A stretch of 64,000 nt of DNA from W0P28-013 sp963621145 (GTDB taxonomy: Bacteria > Bacteroidota > Bacteroidia > Bacteroidales > Paludibacteraceae), in contig CAVFDI010000001.1 in the NCBI GenBank assembly GCA_963621145.1, positions 118,907 through 182,906 on the forward strand, written 5' to 3'. The notes under the pieces are model-generated. The model saw only the letters and a list, made by a program, of their open reading frames with translations, ran no database searches and was not told where the DNA came from. This document shows, piece after piece, positions 25,182-34,179 of this stretch; within the stretch, counting starts at the first letter, position 1; the number at the start of each line of letters is the position of its first letter. The position numbers and the translations under genes are program-made.

Positions 25182-26249
25182 TTATTTTCCAAGTGAAATG
25201 CCCATGGCTTCGAGCAGTTTGTTGCGAAAGGCGGTGTTTTGCTGCATTCCAGTGAATTTTTCGGCACATGGTCCGAAGGCGAACACTGGCACTGGCACGC
25301 CGCTGTGGTTGGGTTTGTTGAATTTGCATTCTACGCGTCCCGTAGCAAAATCGCCATCGATAATGGAGAGCGCGCCCGTCTCGTGGTCGGCGGTGATGAC
25401 TATCAGTGTGTTGCCATCTTTTCGTGCAAAATCGAGCGCACGACCAATGGCGCGATCGAAATCGAGCATTTCCAGAATCATCTCGTCGGCGTTGTTGTTG
25501 TGGCACTGATAATCGATTTGCGAACCCTCGACCATCAAGAAAAATCCGTTGGTGTCTTGTGCAAGGGTGTTGATGGCTTTTTCTACTGCGTCGGGCAGAT
25601 AGTTGCCGCGTTTCGAGGCTATTGGCATATCGACGTCGGCAAGTGGAGCGAGAATTTTTGCGCTTGTCGATTTCTGTAAATCCTCTTCGGTGTAGACCAC
25701 ATCGTAGCCACGAGCGGCAAATTGTTCCGAAAGATTTTGTTTGTCGCTGCGGTTTTCAAGATTTCGGCGTCCGCCGCCAATCATCACATCGATGTTGGCT
25801 TGCAGCAGGTCGAGCGCGATGTTTTCGTACATGTTGCGTGCTATCTGGTGTGCGTAGAAGTCGGCTGGTGTGGCGTGGGTGAGCGGACAAGTTACCACAA
25901 TGCCAGTGGCTTTGCCAGCTTGTTCGGCATAGTAGAGCGACGAGTAGAGCGGTGTGATGCTGTCGGGAGCCATGCCTACCATGTTGTTGCGAGTTTTTGT
26001 GCCAGTGGCGAGTGCCGTTCCGCCTGCAGCACTGTCGGTTATGTAGTCGCTGGCGGAGTACGATTTGCTGAAACCCGTCACAGGACACTGCTCAATGTTG
26101 AGCGAGCCGCCATTGGCGGTGAGTGCGGCGTAAACTTGATTTATGCCCATGCCATCGCCAATCATGAAGATGACATTTTTTACTTTTGGTTGTGCCGATA
26201 GTAGCGTGCAGAAGGCTGTGGCAAGAATGATGATTGATGCGCGTTTCAT
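25182..26249 (-). CDS. Alkaline phosphatase (compact)
   Basis: The 355-residue exported protein (signal peptide ending near LLSAQ) contains the full alkaline phosphatase active site: Asp32 in MIGDGMG, the nucleophile Ser73 in TDSAAGGTALATG, the TCPLTHATPADF segment, EGSQIDYQCHNN, TADHETG and the final NHSGVPVPVFAFGP histidine. It should release phosphate from monoesters in the periplasm. It is shorter than typical bacterial members, which are often above 430 residues, so peripheral insertions are missing while the metal ligands remain. It lies 34 bp downstream of the MerR-type regulator gene. Confidence 0.93.
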   Translation of the reverse strand: MKRASIIILATAFCTLLSAQPKVKNVIFMIGDGMGINQVYAALTANGGSLNIEQCPVTGFSKSYSASDYITDSAAGGTALATGTKTRNNMVGMAPDSITPLYSSLYYAEQAGKATGIVVTCPLTHATPADFYAHQIARNMYENIALDLLQANIDVMIGGGRRNLENRSDKQNLSEQFAARGYDVVYTEEDLQKSTSAKILAPLADVDMPIASKRGNYLPDAVEKAINTLAQDTNGFFLMVEGSQIDYQCHNNNADEMILEMLDFDRAIGRALDFARKDGNTLIVITADHETGALSIIDGDFATGRVECKFNKPNHSGVPVPVFAFGPCAEKFTGMQQNTAFRNKLLEAMGISLGK

Positions 26250-26283
26250 TTTCTTTCGATTTTTAGAATATAGAGCATAGATT

Positions 26284-26655
26284 TTATTCTTCGCTCGTTT
26301 TGGGTTTTATGATTATTTCTTCGTTGAATGCTTGATTGTTGGCGTTCAGTTCGCGGCGGAAATTGCTGAGCTCTTTTTTCAGACTTTCGAGTGTTTCGCG
26401 CAGTTTTTGCTTGCGTTCCACACTATCTTTGTTGATGGCGAGCCGTGCTTTTGCGCCCGAAATGGTTAGTTTTTGATCGTTCAGCAGAAAGCAGATCTGT
26501 TTCACCAACTCGAGGTCGGCTGTGCTGTAGTAGCGGCGTCCGTTGGTGCGCTTGGGCTTGAGCTGGACAAATTCCTTCTCCCAATAGCGCAGCGTCGAGG
26601 CATTCACGCCAAACTGCTCTGCCACTTCGTTTATGGAATAATAGGCTTTCTCCAT
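26284..26655 (-). CDS. MerR-family transcriptional regulator
   Basis: The 123-residue protein starts MEKAYYSINEVAEQFGVNAS, followed by TLRYWEKEF and RYYSTADLELVKQI, the winged-helix DNA-binding domain of MerR proteins. The C-terminus is a Lys/Glu-rich helix (RKQKLRETLESLKKEL), presumably the dimerisation coiled coil. There is no cysteine-rich metal-binding loop, so the inducer is unknown. This short type is widespread in Bacteroidota. The ATG at 26655 was chosen because the upstream frame is a GTTGAAT tandem repeat. Confidence 0.9.
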   Translation of the reverse strand: MEKAYYSINEVAEQFGVNASTLRYWEKEFVQLKPKRTNGRRYYSTADLELVKQICFLLNDQKLTISGAKARLAINKDSVERKQKLRETLESLKKELSNFRRELNANNQAFNEEIIIKPKTSEE

Positions 26656-26657
26656 TT

Positions 26658-26704
26658 CAGATGTTGAATTGTTGAATTGTTGAAGCGTTGAACCGTTGAA
26701 TTGT
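26658..26704 (-). repeat. GTTGAAT-type tandem tract upstream of the MerR gene
   Basis: Five to six copies of a 7-9-bp word around GTTGAATT lie directly before the MerR start and run toward the palindrome at 26709. Confidence 0.75.
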
Positions 26705-26708
26705 TTTG

Positions 26709-26730
26709 GACGCACTCTGTGCGTTTCTAC
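26709..26730. repeat. Dispersed palindrome, GTAGGGACG family (diverged copy)
   Basis: GACGCACTCTGTGCGTTTCTAC keeps the GACGCAC/GTGCGT arms and ends in CTAC. It sits between the lytic transglycosylase and MerR genes, next to TTTTCACTTTTTACTTT words. Confidence 0.6.
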
Positions 26731-26761
26731 TTTTCACTTTTTACTTTACAGACTTTCGCAC

Positions 26762-28015
26762 TCATCTGTAGATTTTCAGTCGCTGTCCGATGCGAATCAT
26801 TGAGCTGCGCAGACCATTCCAGCGTTTTATTTGGTTCACAGTGCAGTGGTAGCGTGCTGCAATGCCGCCAAGCGTGTCGCCCGAACGCACTTTGTAGTAG
26901 GTCACTTTGCCGTCGCCCGAACTGTAGGCAGCGGGTTTCACCTCGGCACGATTGGTGATGAGCTCGGCTGCGCGATGCAGCGGAATGGTGTCGGCATTGG
27001 CAATGTATTCGCCCACCTGATTGAACGGCAGTACCAACGGATAAGGTTTGATGTTGCCCGGAATGATGTCTTGTCTGTATTGCGGATTCAAAAAATGCAA
27101 TTCGTCCATCGAGATTCCTAAAATATCGGAAACTTGCTGAAGATGAATGCGTTTGCCCACCATCACGGTGTCGGTTGCCACGGTTATGTTTGGCTTCACG
27201 GGACACATGTTGTGCTGGTTGTAGTAGTTCATCACATAGTTTGCAGCGATGAATATTGGCACATAACTGCGTGTTTCGCGTGGCAGATAGGGATAGATTT
27301 GCCAATAGTCCTTTTTGCCGCCGCCAGCGTAGCGAGTGGCTTTCGACACATTGCCAGGACCGCAGTTGTAGGCGGCTATCACCAAGTGCCAATCGTGGTA
27401 GATGTTGTACAGATCGCGCAGGTAGCGGGCTGCTGCGTCCGACGATTTTATCGGGTCGCGACGCTCGTCGACCAGACTATTCACCTCCAAACCATAGAGC
27501 CGACCTGTTGGCACCATAAATTGCCAAAGTCCAGCCGCTCCCACACGCGATGTGGCGCGAGCGTTCAGTGCCGATTCCATCACGGGCAGATATTTCATTT
27601 CGAGTGGCACGCCGTAGCGTTCGAGCGCATTTTCAAAAATCGGAAAATAGTAAGTTTCGCCAATGCCGAGCATATATTCTATTTTCGACGGGCGTTGCAA
27701 GTAGTGCTCGATGAAGCGTTTCACAATGTCGTTGTAGGGCATCTCCATGATGTACGGAAGCCTTTGCAGACGGGCAATGTAGGCGCTATCGGTGGCGAAA
27801 ACTATGCCTGTATCTTTGGAACAATCGCCCATTTTGGCGTTTTGCAAGTACCAATTGTGTACTATCTCGTCGAGATCTTCGTCGAAATCGGCTGGAATGA
27901 TTGCGGTGGTGTCTTGTAATGCTGCTTGCGCCAGCGAATCGTTGGCAACATCTTGACCAAAAGTGAAAACAGCAGTTGAAGCAGCAAAAATTAAACTCAG
28001 AATCTTTTTCATCAA
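26762..28015 (-). CDS. Membrane-bound lytic murein transglycosylase D-like protein with LysM
   Basis: The 417-residue protein cleaves peptidoglycan glycan strands to form anhydromuramyl ends. It has a signal peptide (MMKKILSLIFAASTAVFTFGQ), a transglycosylase SLT domain with catalytic Glu147 in LPVMESALN and GAAGLWQFM, and AYNCGPGNVSKA typical of family 1D. One LysM-like segment lies near residues 300-335. A clear C-terminal LysM (YKVRSGDTLGGIAARYHC...RLKIYR) binds murein. It follows ansA by 23 bp on the same strand, suggesting co-transcription with glmS-ansA. Confidence 0.93.
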   Translation of the reverse strand: MMKKILSLIFAASTAVFTFGQDVANDSLAQAALQDTTAIIPADFDEDLDEIVHNWYLQNAKMGDCSKDTGIVFATDSAYIARLQRLPYIMEMPYNDIVKRFIEHYLQRPSKIEYMLGIGETYYFPIFENALERYGVPLEMKYLPVMESALNARATSRVGAAGLWQFMVPTGRLYGLEVNSLVDERRDPIKSSDAAARYLRDLYNIYHDWHLVIAAYNCGPGNVSKATRYAGGGKKDYWQIYPYLPRETRSYVPIFIAANYVMNYYNQHNMCPVKPNITVATDTVMVGKRIHLQQVSDILGISMDELHFLNPQYRQDIIPGNIKPYPLVLPFNQVGEYIANADTIPLHRAAELITNRAEVKPAAYSSGDGKVTYYKVRSGDTLGGIAARYHCTVNQIKRWNGLRSSMIRIGQRLKIYR

Positions 28016-28037
28016 AAAATATCGTAAAAATTGTTAA

Positions 28038-29087
28038 TTATAATGTAAGTTCTCCTCTTAGCGGTTGTGCCATCAGTTGGCGCACAATGGCTGAATCGGC
28101 ATTTTGTCCGAGCAGATACATCAGTTTGGTTACGGCGGCTTCGGTGGTCATGTCGCCACCGCTCACCACGCCAGCGCGTTGCAGGTTCACACTGGTTTCG
28201 TAGCGTCCCATCTCTACGCTGCCAGCGCGACATTGCGTGATGTTCACTACCACTATGCCGCGGTCGGTGGCGTTTTTTAGCAACAAATAGAACCATTCGC
28301 TGCGTGGCGCGTTGCCCGCTCCAAAACTCTCTAGCACAATGGCGCGAAGTCCTTCGGTCTGCAAAATGGCGCGCACAATGGCCTCGTTTATTCCAGGAAA
28401 AATTTTGAGAATGGCAATGTGCGTGTCGAGTTTGGTTTGAATGGCAAACTGTTGTGGTGCGCTGCTCCGATGAATGGCCGCGGTGGCATATTTTATGTGA
28501 ACGCCCGTTTTGGCCAATTCTGGATAGTTGAACGATGCGAAAGCGTTGAATTCTTCGGTGTTGCGTTTGGTGGTGCGATTGCCGCGCATCAGTTTATCTT
28601 CGAAAAAAAGGCAGACTTCGGGCACGCAGGCCTGTCCGCGCTCGTCTTTGGCGGCAGCAAGTTCTATGGCGGTAATCAGATTTTCTTTGGCATCGCTACG
28701 CAAAACGCCCACAGGCAGTTGCGCTCCAGTGAAGATGACTGGTTTGCTCAGATGTTCGAGCATGAAACTGAGTGCCGAAGCCGAATAGGCCATGGTGTCG
28801 GTGCCATGAAGCACCACAAATCCATCGAAACGCGAATAGTTGTCGCGAATGGTCTCGGCAATGCGCACCCATGCATCTGGCTGAATATCAGACGAATCGA
28901 TGAGCGGTGTGAACGACACCGATGAGATGTCGACGCCGAGCATTTCCAGTTCGGGAATGAGGCTCAGCACGCGGTCGCTATCGAGCGGAGCTAGCGCTTG
29001 GGTCGATGGATTTTCGCCCATGCTGATGGTGCCTCCCGTGAAGATGAGAAGCACTGCGCTGCGTTGTGTCTCGGCTGGTGTGGTCAT
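28038..29087 (-). CDS. ansA: Type I asparaginase
   Basis: The 349-residue protein hydrolyses L-asparagine to aspartate and ammonia. Both catalytic threonine motifs are present: IFTGGTISM near the N-terminus and VLHGTDTMAYSASAL near residue 95-110. It lacks a signal peptide and so is probably cytoplasmic, like AnsA. Its ATG overlaps the glmS stop (ATGA, 29084-29087). That coupling links two enzymes handling amide nitrogen, although a shared role is inference. Confidence 0.92.
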   Translation of the reverse strand: MTTPAETQRSAVLLIFTGGTISMGENPSTQALAPLDSDRVLSLIPELEMLGVDISSVSFTPLIDSSDIQPDAWVRIAETIRDNYSRFDGFVVLHGTDTMAYSASALSFMLEHLSKPVIFTGAQLPVGVLRSDAKENLITAIELAAAKDERGQACVPEVCLFFEDKLMRGNRTTKRNTEEFNAFASFNYPELAKTGVHIKYATAAIHRSSAPQQFAIQTKLDTHIAILKIFPGINEAIVRAILQTEGLRAIVLESFGAGNAPRSEWFYLLLKNATDRGIVVVNITQCRAGSVEMGRYETSVNLQRAGVVSGGDMTTEAAVTKLMYLLGQNADSAIVRQLMAQPLRGELTL

Positions 29088-30928
29088 TCTACGGTTACCG
29101 ATTTAGCCAAATTTCTGGGTTGATCTACATCGCAGCCTTTCACCACGGCTATGTGGTACGCTAAAAGTTGCAGCGGCACTACTGCCAAAAGTGGCGCAAG
29201 GCACTCTTCGGTTTTTGGAATGGTGATGGTGTAGTCCGACATTTTTTGAACTATCTCGTCGCCTTCGGTAACTACCGAAATGATGCGACCTTTGCGCGCC
29301 TTCACCTCTTGAATGTTGCTCACAATCTTCTCGTAGGTGCTGCAGTGAGGCGCAATCACCACCACGGGCATCTCTTGCGAAATGAGTGCGATAGGACCAT
29401 GTTTCATCTCGGCCGCAGGATAGCCTTCGGCGTGTATGTAGCTGATTTCCTTCAGTTTAAGCGCGCCTTCGAGTGCTACTGGATAGTTGAATCCGCGACC
29501 AAGATAGATGAAGTTTTGCGCATAAGTGAAAGTTTTGGCAAATTCGGCAATATGGTCGTTTTGCTTCAAGATTTCGGCTATTTTATCAGGGATTTTTCCA
29601 AGTTCCGACACTATTTGCAAGTAGCGCGCCTCGTCGAGCGTGCCTTTGGCGCGGCCGATCATCAGAGCCAACATGGTGAGCACTGTAACTTGTGCTGTGA
29701 AGGCTTTGGTCGATGCTACGCCGATTTCGGGACCGACATGCGTGTAGCAACCACTGTGCGCCGCACGTGGAATGCTCGAACCCACTACATTGCAAATGCC
29801 AAAGATGAATGCGCCGTACGATTTTGCCAGTTCGATAGCGGCCAGCGTGTCGGCAGTTTCGCCCGATTGCGAGATGGCAATCACCACATCATCTTTGCTG
29901 ATTACAGGCTTGCGGTAGCGAAATTCCGACGAATATTCCACTTCGACGGGAATGCGCGCAAACTCTTCGATGGCGTACATGCCAATCAGTCCTGCGTGCC
30001 ACGATGTGCCGCAAGCTGTTATGATGATGCGTTTGGCATTGAGAAAACGCTCTTTGTTGTCGATGAAACCTGCGATGGTTACATTGTTTTGATCCACATT
30101 GATGCGACCGCGCATGCTGGCTGCGAGTGTTGTCGGTTGCTCGAAAATCTCTTTCAGCATGAAGTGCGGATAACCGCATTTTTCCAGCTGTGACATGGTC
30201 AACTCCAACCGCTGAATTTCGGGCGTTTTTTTTACATTGCCAATGGTGGTGATGTCGAGCGGCTGATTGCGCACAATGGTTACCACCTCTTCGTCGTCGA
30301 TGTAGACCACTTTGTCGGTGTATTCCACTATTGGCGTAGCGTCAGACGCTAGAAAATATTCGCCATCGCCAATGCCAACTACTAGCGGACTGCCTTTGCG
30401 CGCTGCCACTATGATGTCGGGATTTGAGCGATCGAGCACCGCTATGGCGTATGCGCCAACTACCTGATTCAGAGCGAGTTGTACGGCGGTTTTAAGGTCT
30501 ACATTGTCGGTGCGTTTGGTGTATTCTATCAGCTGAACAAGCACTTCGGTGTCGGTGTCGCTTTTGAAAGTGTAGCCGTGTTGAATCAAACCCTGTTTCA
30601 GCACTGCATAGTTTTCGATGATGCCGTTGTGAATTATCGCCAACTCTTCCGATTCGGAATAATGTGGGTGCGCGTTGGCGGTGTTTGGTTCGCCGTGGGT
30701 GGCCCAGCGTGTGTGAGCAATGCCAATGGTGCCGCTCACATCTTTGTCGGTAGCAAAAGCTTCAAGTTCCGACACTTTGCCTTTGGCCTTGTAGACGCTC
30801 AGCTTGCCTTGCGGATTGATGAGCGCCACGCCAGCACTGTCGTAGCCACGATATTCAAGCCTGTGAAGACCTTTTATCAGTACAGGATAAGCATCGCGCT
30901 TACCTACATAACCTACTATTCCACACAT
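29084..30928 (-). CDS. glmS: Glutamine-fructose-6-phosphate aminotransferase (isomerizing)
   Basis: GlmS makes glucosamine-6-phosphate from fructose-6-phosphate and glutamine, feeding peptidoglycan and LPS. The 614-residue protein starts MCGIVGYVG, with Cys2 as the glutaminase nucleophile. RGYDSAGVA and THGEPNTANAHPH follow. The two SIS domains of the isomerase half carry CGTSWHAG, SQSGETADTLAA and the C-terminal QPRNLAKSVTVE. Length is standard. It diverges from ribD; a possible minus-strand -7 box, GAACTTTG, lies at 30977-30984. I see no glmS ribozyme in the 173-bp spacer. Confidence 0.97.
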   Translation of the reverse strand: MCGIVGYVGKRDAYPVLIKGLHRLEYRGYDSAGVALINPQGKLSVYKAKGKVSELEAFATDKDVSGTIGIAHTRWATHGEPNTANAHPHYSESEELAIIHNGIIENYAVLKQGLIQHGYTFKSDTDTEVLVQLIEYTKRTDNVDLKTAVQLALNQVVGAYAIAVLDRSNPDIIVAARKGSPLVVGIGDGEYFLASDATPIVEYTDKVVYIDDEEVVTIVRNQPLDITTIGNVKKTPEIQRLELTMSQLEKCGYPHFMLKEIFEQPTTLAASMRGRINVDQNNVTIAGFIDNKERFLNAKRIIITACGTSWHAGLIGMYAIEEFARIPVEVEYSSEFRYRKPVISKDDVVIAISQSGETADTLAAIELAKSYGAFIFGICNVVGSSIPRAAHSGCYTHVGPEIGVASTKAFTAQVTVLTMLALMIGRAKGTLDEARYLQIVSELGKIPDKIAEILKQNDHIAEFAKTFTYAQNFIYLGRGFNYPVALEGALKLKEISYIHAEGYPAAEMKHGPIALISQEMPVVVIAPHCSTYEKIVSNIQEVKARKGRIISVVTEGDEIVQKMSDYTITIPKTEECLAPLLAVVPLQLLAYHIAVVKGCDVDQPRNLAKSVTVE

Positions 30929-31067
30929 AGTTAAGTGATTTTTTTAGTAATTCTTTTACCCTAAAATACAAAGCTGCAAAGTTCGCAATTTTTTGTCGAA
31001 AATGCAATATATAGGGTGTGGTTTTTTCGGCGCAAAAAAAGTCGTACGACAAATGCAATTAAAATTG

Positions 31068-31075
31068 TATCTTTG
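31068..31075 (+). promoter_or_regulatory. Candidate -7 box for ribD
   Basis: TATCTTTG matches TAnnTTTG exactly, 26 bp before the ribD ATG. The short leader leaves no space for an FMN riboswitch. Confidence 0.65.
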
Positions 31076-31101
31076 TAAGTTGATTTTTCCAATAAAAACT
31101 G

Positions 31102-32124
31102 ATGGAAACTGACGAACTTTATATGCGTCGTTGCCTGCAGTTGGCGCAGCAGGCCGAAGGACAGACCGCTCCAAATCCCATGGTGGGCGCGGTGTTGGTT
31201 CATAATGGCGCTATTATTGGTGAAGGCTACCACCATCGCTGCGGGCTGCCGCATGCCGAGGTGAATGCCATTGCTTCGGTGAAAAATCCCGAACTCCTGC
31301 CGCAATCGACGCTCTATGTGAGCCTCGAACCCTGTTCGCACTATGGCAAAACGCCGCCTTGCGCCAAGCTTATCATCGAAAAGCGAATCCCGCGCGTGGT
31401 GGTTGGCATGGGCGACCCAAACGAAAAAGTGAACGGACGTGGCATTGCCATGTTGCGCGAGGCTGGCGTGGAGGTAAGGGAGCAAGTGCTTGAGCAAGAA
31501 TGTCGCTGGTTGAATCGCCGTTTCATCACTTTTCACACAAAAAAACGTCCCTTCATTTTGCTGAAATGGGCGCAAACTGCCGACGGCTTTATCGATAAAA
31601 TTCGCGAAAATGCTAGCACGCCGCCGTTGCGCATTTCGAACGAGGTTACAAAGACGCTCAATCATCAAATTCGCTCGGTGGAATCGGCCATTTTGATAGG
31701 CACAAACACTGCATTGCTCGACAATCCGCACCTGACATCTCGTAAGTGGGGCGGCCATAATCCAGTGCGTGTGGTGGTCGATCGTTCGCTGCGCATTCCT
31801 GCCGATTATCGCCTGCTCGACGACAGCGCACCAACCATTGTTTTCAATGCCAAAAAAGACGAAACAATCGGGAATATTGCCTATGTTCGGCTCGATTTTG
31901 AGAAAAATATAGTGCCGCAAATAGTCGATTATCTCTATCAACACGAACTGCAATCGGTGATTGTGGAGGGCGGACGTCAACTGCTGCAGTCGTTTATCGA
32001 CCTCGATTTGTGGGATGAGGCGCGCGTTGAGACTTCGCCCGTGACCATTGGCAACGGCGTGAAAGCCCCAAATTTCCCGATGAAACCGACAAAAATCGAA
32101 CTTTTCGGCGAAAACGAAATGAGT
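31102..32124 (+). CDS. ribD: Bifunctional riboflavin biosynthesis protein RibD (3' end in assembly gap)
   Basis: RibD deaminates the pyrimidine intermediate and then reduces its ribose side chain in riboflavin synthesis. The N-terminal deaminase has the zinc site HAEVNAI (His51, Glu53) and PCSHYGKTPPC (Cys78, Cys87). The reductase domain starts near residue 150 (RPFILLKWAQTADGFI) and includes VESAILIGTNTALLDNP and VIVEGGRQLLQSF. The sequence is intact for 341 residues up to the N-run at 32125. The stop codon is probably in the gap, since family members end shortly after this point. The frame read beyond the Ns should not be trusted. Confidence 0.94.
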
Positions 32125-32183
32125 NNNNNNNNNNNNNNNNNNNNNNNNNNNNNNNNNNNNNNNNNNNNNNNNNNNNNNNNNNN
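32125..32183. other. Assembly gap (59 N)
   Basis: This run of N hides the 3' end of ribD. The right flank continues as AACCAGAAATTAGAAACCAG-type tandem words up to 32254, so the gap lies in repeat sequence. Confidence 0.98.
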
Positions 32184-32254
32184 GAGTGAGGAATGATGCG
32201 GCGATGCCGTAAATAACCAGAAATTAGAAACCAGAAACTAGAAATTTAGAAACA

Positions 32255-33019
32255 ATGCTTTTCCCAGAACCAGTTTTCGGACCAATACACAGTCGCCGTT
32301 TGGGCGCGTCGCTTGGCGTTAATTTGTTGCCGCCAAATGCCAAAGTTTGCTCGTTCGAGTGCCTCTATTGCGAGTGCGGGTTTTCGACGCCTCATGGCGA
32401 AGCACGCATTCCGTCGCGCAACGAAATTCGTCAGCATCTCGAAACCAAATTGCGCGATTTAATCGAGAAAAAAGCACCAGTCGATGTCATCACTTTCGCT
32501 GGAAATGGCGAGCCGACACTGCACCCACATTTTGCCGAAATAATCGACGATACCATTGCATTGCGCAACCAACTCTATCCGTCGGCCAAGGTGAGTGTGC
32601 TGTCGAATGCTACGCGCATCGACAAAGCCAGTGTGCGAGCGGCTTTGCTCAAAATCGATAACAACATTCTTAAACTCGATTCGGCCATCGAAAGCACAGC
32701 AAAACTAATCAATCAGCCACGCCATTTGGATTTTTCGGTGGCGAAAATTGTCGATGAAATGGCGACTTTCGACAATGTGATTGTGCAAACGCTCTTTTTC
32801 ACGGGCGATTACAATGGTCAGCACATCGACAACACTACCGAGACCGAGGTTTCGGCTTGGCTCGAGGCGTTGCAGAAGATTAAGCCGCGCGAAGTGATGG
32901 TCTATTCGCTCGATCGTGCCACGCCTGTCGAAAATTTGCAAAAAGCCCCGATTGAAACTCTGCACGCCATTGCCGATCGTGTGAAGGCGTTGGGGTTCGA
33001 GGTGCAAGTTACGGAATAA
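32255..33019 (+). CDS. Radical SAM protein (COG0731-like)
   Basis: The 254-residue protein has a radical SAM cluster motif, CSFECLYC (Cys32, Cys36, Cys39), preceded by the FGPIHSRRLGASLGVN segment typical of a small family of Fe-S oxidoreductases. ITFAGNGEPTLHP follows as the SAM-binding glycine region. It should use a [4Fe-4S] cluster to generate a 5'-deoxyadenosyl radical. The substrate is unknown. It lies 71 bp after a repeat-filled gap and 12 bp before a glycosyltransferase gene, but I see no pathway link between them. Confidence 0.86.
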   Translation: MLFPEPVFGPIHSRRLGASLGVNLLPPNAKVCSFECLYCECGFSTPHGEARIPSRNEIRQHLETKLRDLIEKKAPVDVITFAGNGEPTLHPHFAEIIDDTIALRNQLYPSAKVSVLSNATRIDKASVRAALLKIDNNILKLDSAIESTAKLINQPRHLDFSVAKIVDEMATFDNVIVQTLFFTGDYNGQHIDNTTETEVSAWLEALQKIKPREVMVYSLDRATPVENLQKAPIETLHAIADRVKALGFEVQVTE

Positions 33020-33030
33020 TCTTTTTTGCC

Positions 33031-34035
33031 GTGTTTAGCCAAAATTTGTCCGATGAAATCGCTAAAATCGGTGGAAACCGTGTGCTGGTTTGTCCGCTCG
33101 ATTGGGGACTCGGTCATGCCACGCGCTGCACGCCGATTGTTCGTGCGCTTTTGGTGGCAGGCAAGCAGGTGATTTTGGCAGCCGATGGCGGTGCTTATCG
33201 CTTTTTGCAAACAGAATTTCCTGATTTGCTGATTGTTCGTTTTGCTGGTTTAACCGTGCGTTATTCCAACTCGCAGTCGCAAGTTGGCGCCATGCTGTGG
33301 CAGTTGCCAAAATTCGTTTTTCAGATTGCTCGCGAGCATCGAAAATTGAGCGAAATTATCGAGAAAAATCGGGTAGATTGTGTCATTTCCGACAACCGTT
33401 TTGGACTGTGGACGCGAAAGGCGCAGTGCGTCTACATCACGCACCAAATGATGGTGAAAATGCCAAAATCGTGCCGTTTTGCCGAAAAAATGGTGTGGCG
33501 ATTGCACCAAAGAATCATCAAAAAATACGATTTTTGCTGGATTCCCGACGACGAAAATTTGCAACTCAGTGGCGACCTTGCGCACAAATATCCATTGCCA
33601 CAAAATGCCCATTTCATCGGAATAATTTCGCGATTCGAGAAAATTATTTTATCTTCAGAAAAATCGGATTTCGACTGCATTGGTTTGGTTTCGGGTCCTG
33701 AGCCGCAGCGCACAATCTTCGAAAAACAACTCACCGAACTTTTTTCGCACGAAAATGGTCGCTGTTTGATAGTTCGCGGACTGCCTGCTTGCTCTGAAAC
33801 ATTGCCTTCTGATGAAAATGTTGAATTTTGCAATCATTTGAAAACTAGTGAGTTGCAGCGGTTATTGTCGATTACGCCGCGCATTTTTTGTCGCTCTGGC
33901 TACAGCACCATCATGGATTTGCAGACGATAGGCAAAACTGCAACGCTCGTTCCTACTTCTGGGCAGACCGAACAGGAATATCTTGCCGATTATCTCCAAA
34001 AATTTGGTTTCGAAAAACAGACTTTTGAAAAGTGA
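33031..34035 (+). CDS. MurG-like (GT-B fold) glycosyltransferase
   Basis: The 334-residue protein begins near VLVCPLDWGLGHATRCTPIV, the N-terminal glycine motif of GT-B enzymes related to MurG and GT28. A C-terminal half with FCRSGYSTIMDLQTIGKTATLVPT and GQTEQEYLADYL resembles the nucleotide-sugar binding side. It has no signal peptide and probably transfers a sugar at the cytoplasmic face of the membrane. The start is a GTG at 33031 by frame; no ATG fits well, and GTG codons near 33082 are alternatives. The next gene is also a glycosyltransferase, but from another family. Substrate unknown. Confidence 0.78.
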   Translation: MFSQNLSDEIAKIGGNRVLVCPLDWGLGHATRCTPIVRALLVAGKQVILAADGGAYRFLQTEFPDLLIVRFAGLTVRYSNSQSQVGAMLWQLPKFVFQIAREHRKLSEIIEKNRVDCVISDNRFGLWTRKAQCVYITHQMMVKMPKSCRFAEKMVWRLHQRIIKKYDFCWIPDDENLQLSGDLAHKYPLPQNAHFIGIISRFEKIILSSEKSDFDCIGLVSGPEPQRTIFEKQLTELFSHENGRCLIVRGLPACSETLPSDENVEFCNHLKTSELQRLLSITPRIFCRSGYSTIMDLQTIGKTATLVPTSGQTEQEYLADYLQKFGFEKQTFEK

Positions 34036-34128
34036 GAAAATGGCGGTTTCATCGGCATTTTTTCGCTATTGTGTGCAGTTTTTTCAAAAAAAATGTTCCA
34101 CAATTGATTGCCGCTCCAAAAAAAGCAC

Positions 34129-34136
34129 TATATTTG
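34129..34136 (+). promoter_or_regulatory. Candidate -7 box for the GT9 gene
   Basis: TATATTTG matches TAnnTTTG exactly, 44 bp ahead of the ATG at 34180. It also rules against the longer frame from 34108. Confidence 0.65.
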
Positions 34137-34179
34137 TACTTTGAAATGGCAGACGAAAATCTGCGATAAAAAGGCGACA

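Noticed and set aside
30929..31101. glmS ribozyme or FMN riboswitch in the glmS-ribD spacer
   Set aside because: The 173-bp spacer is AT-rich. The ribD box leaves only a short leader, and no conserved core of either element was seen.
34090..34110. parS site suggested by TGTTCCAC near 34096
   Set aside because: Only a half-site is present, without the inverted right half, and it lies 1.3 kb from parA beyond another gene.
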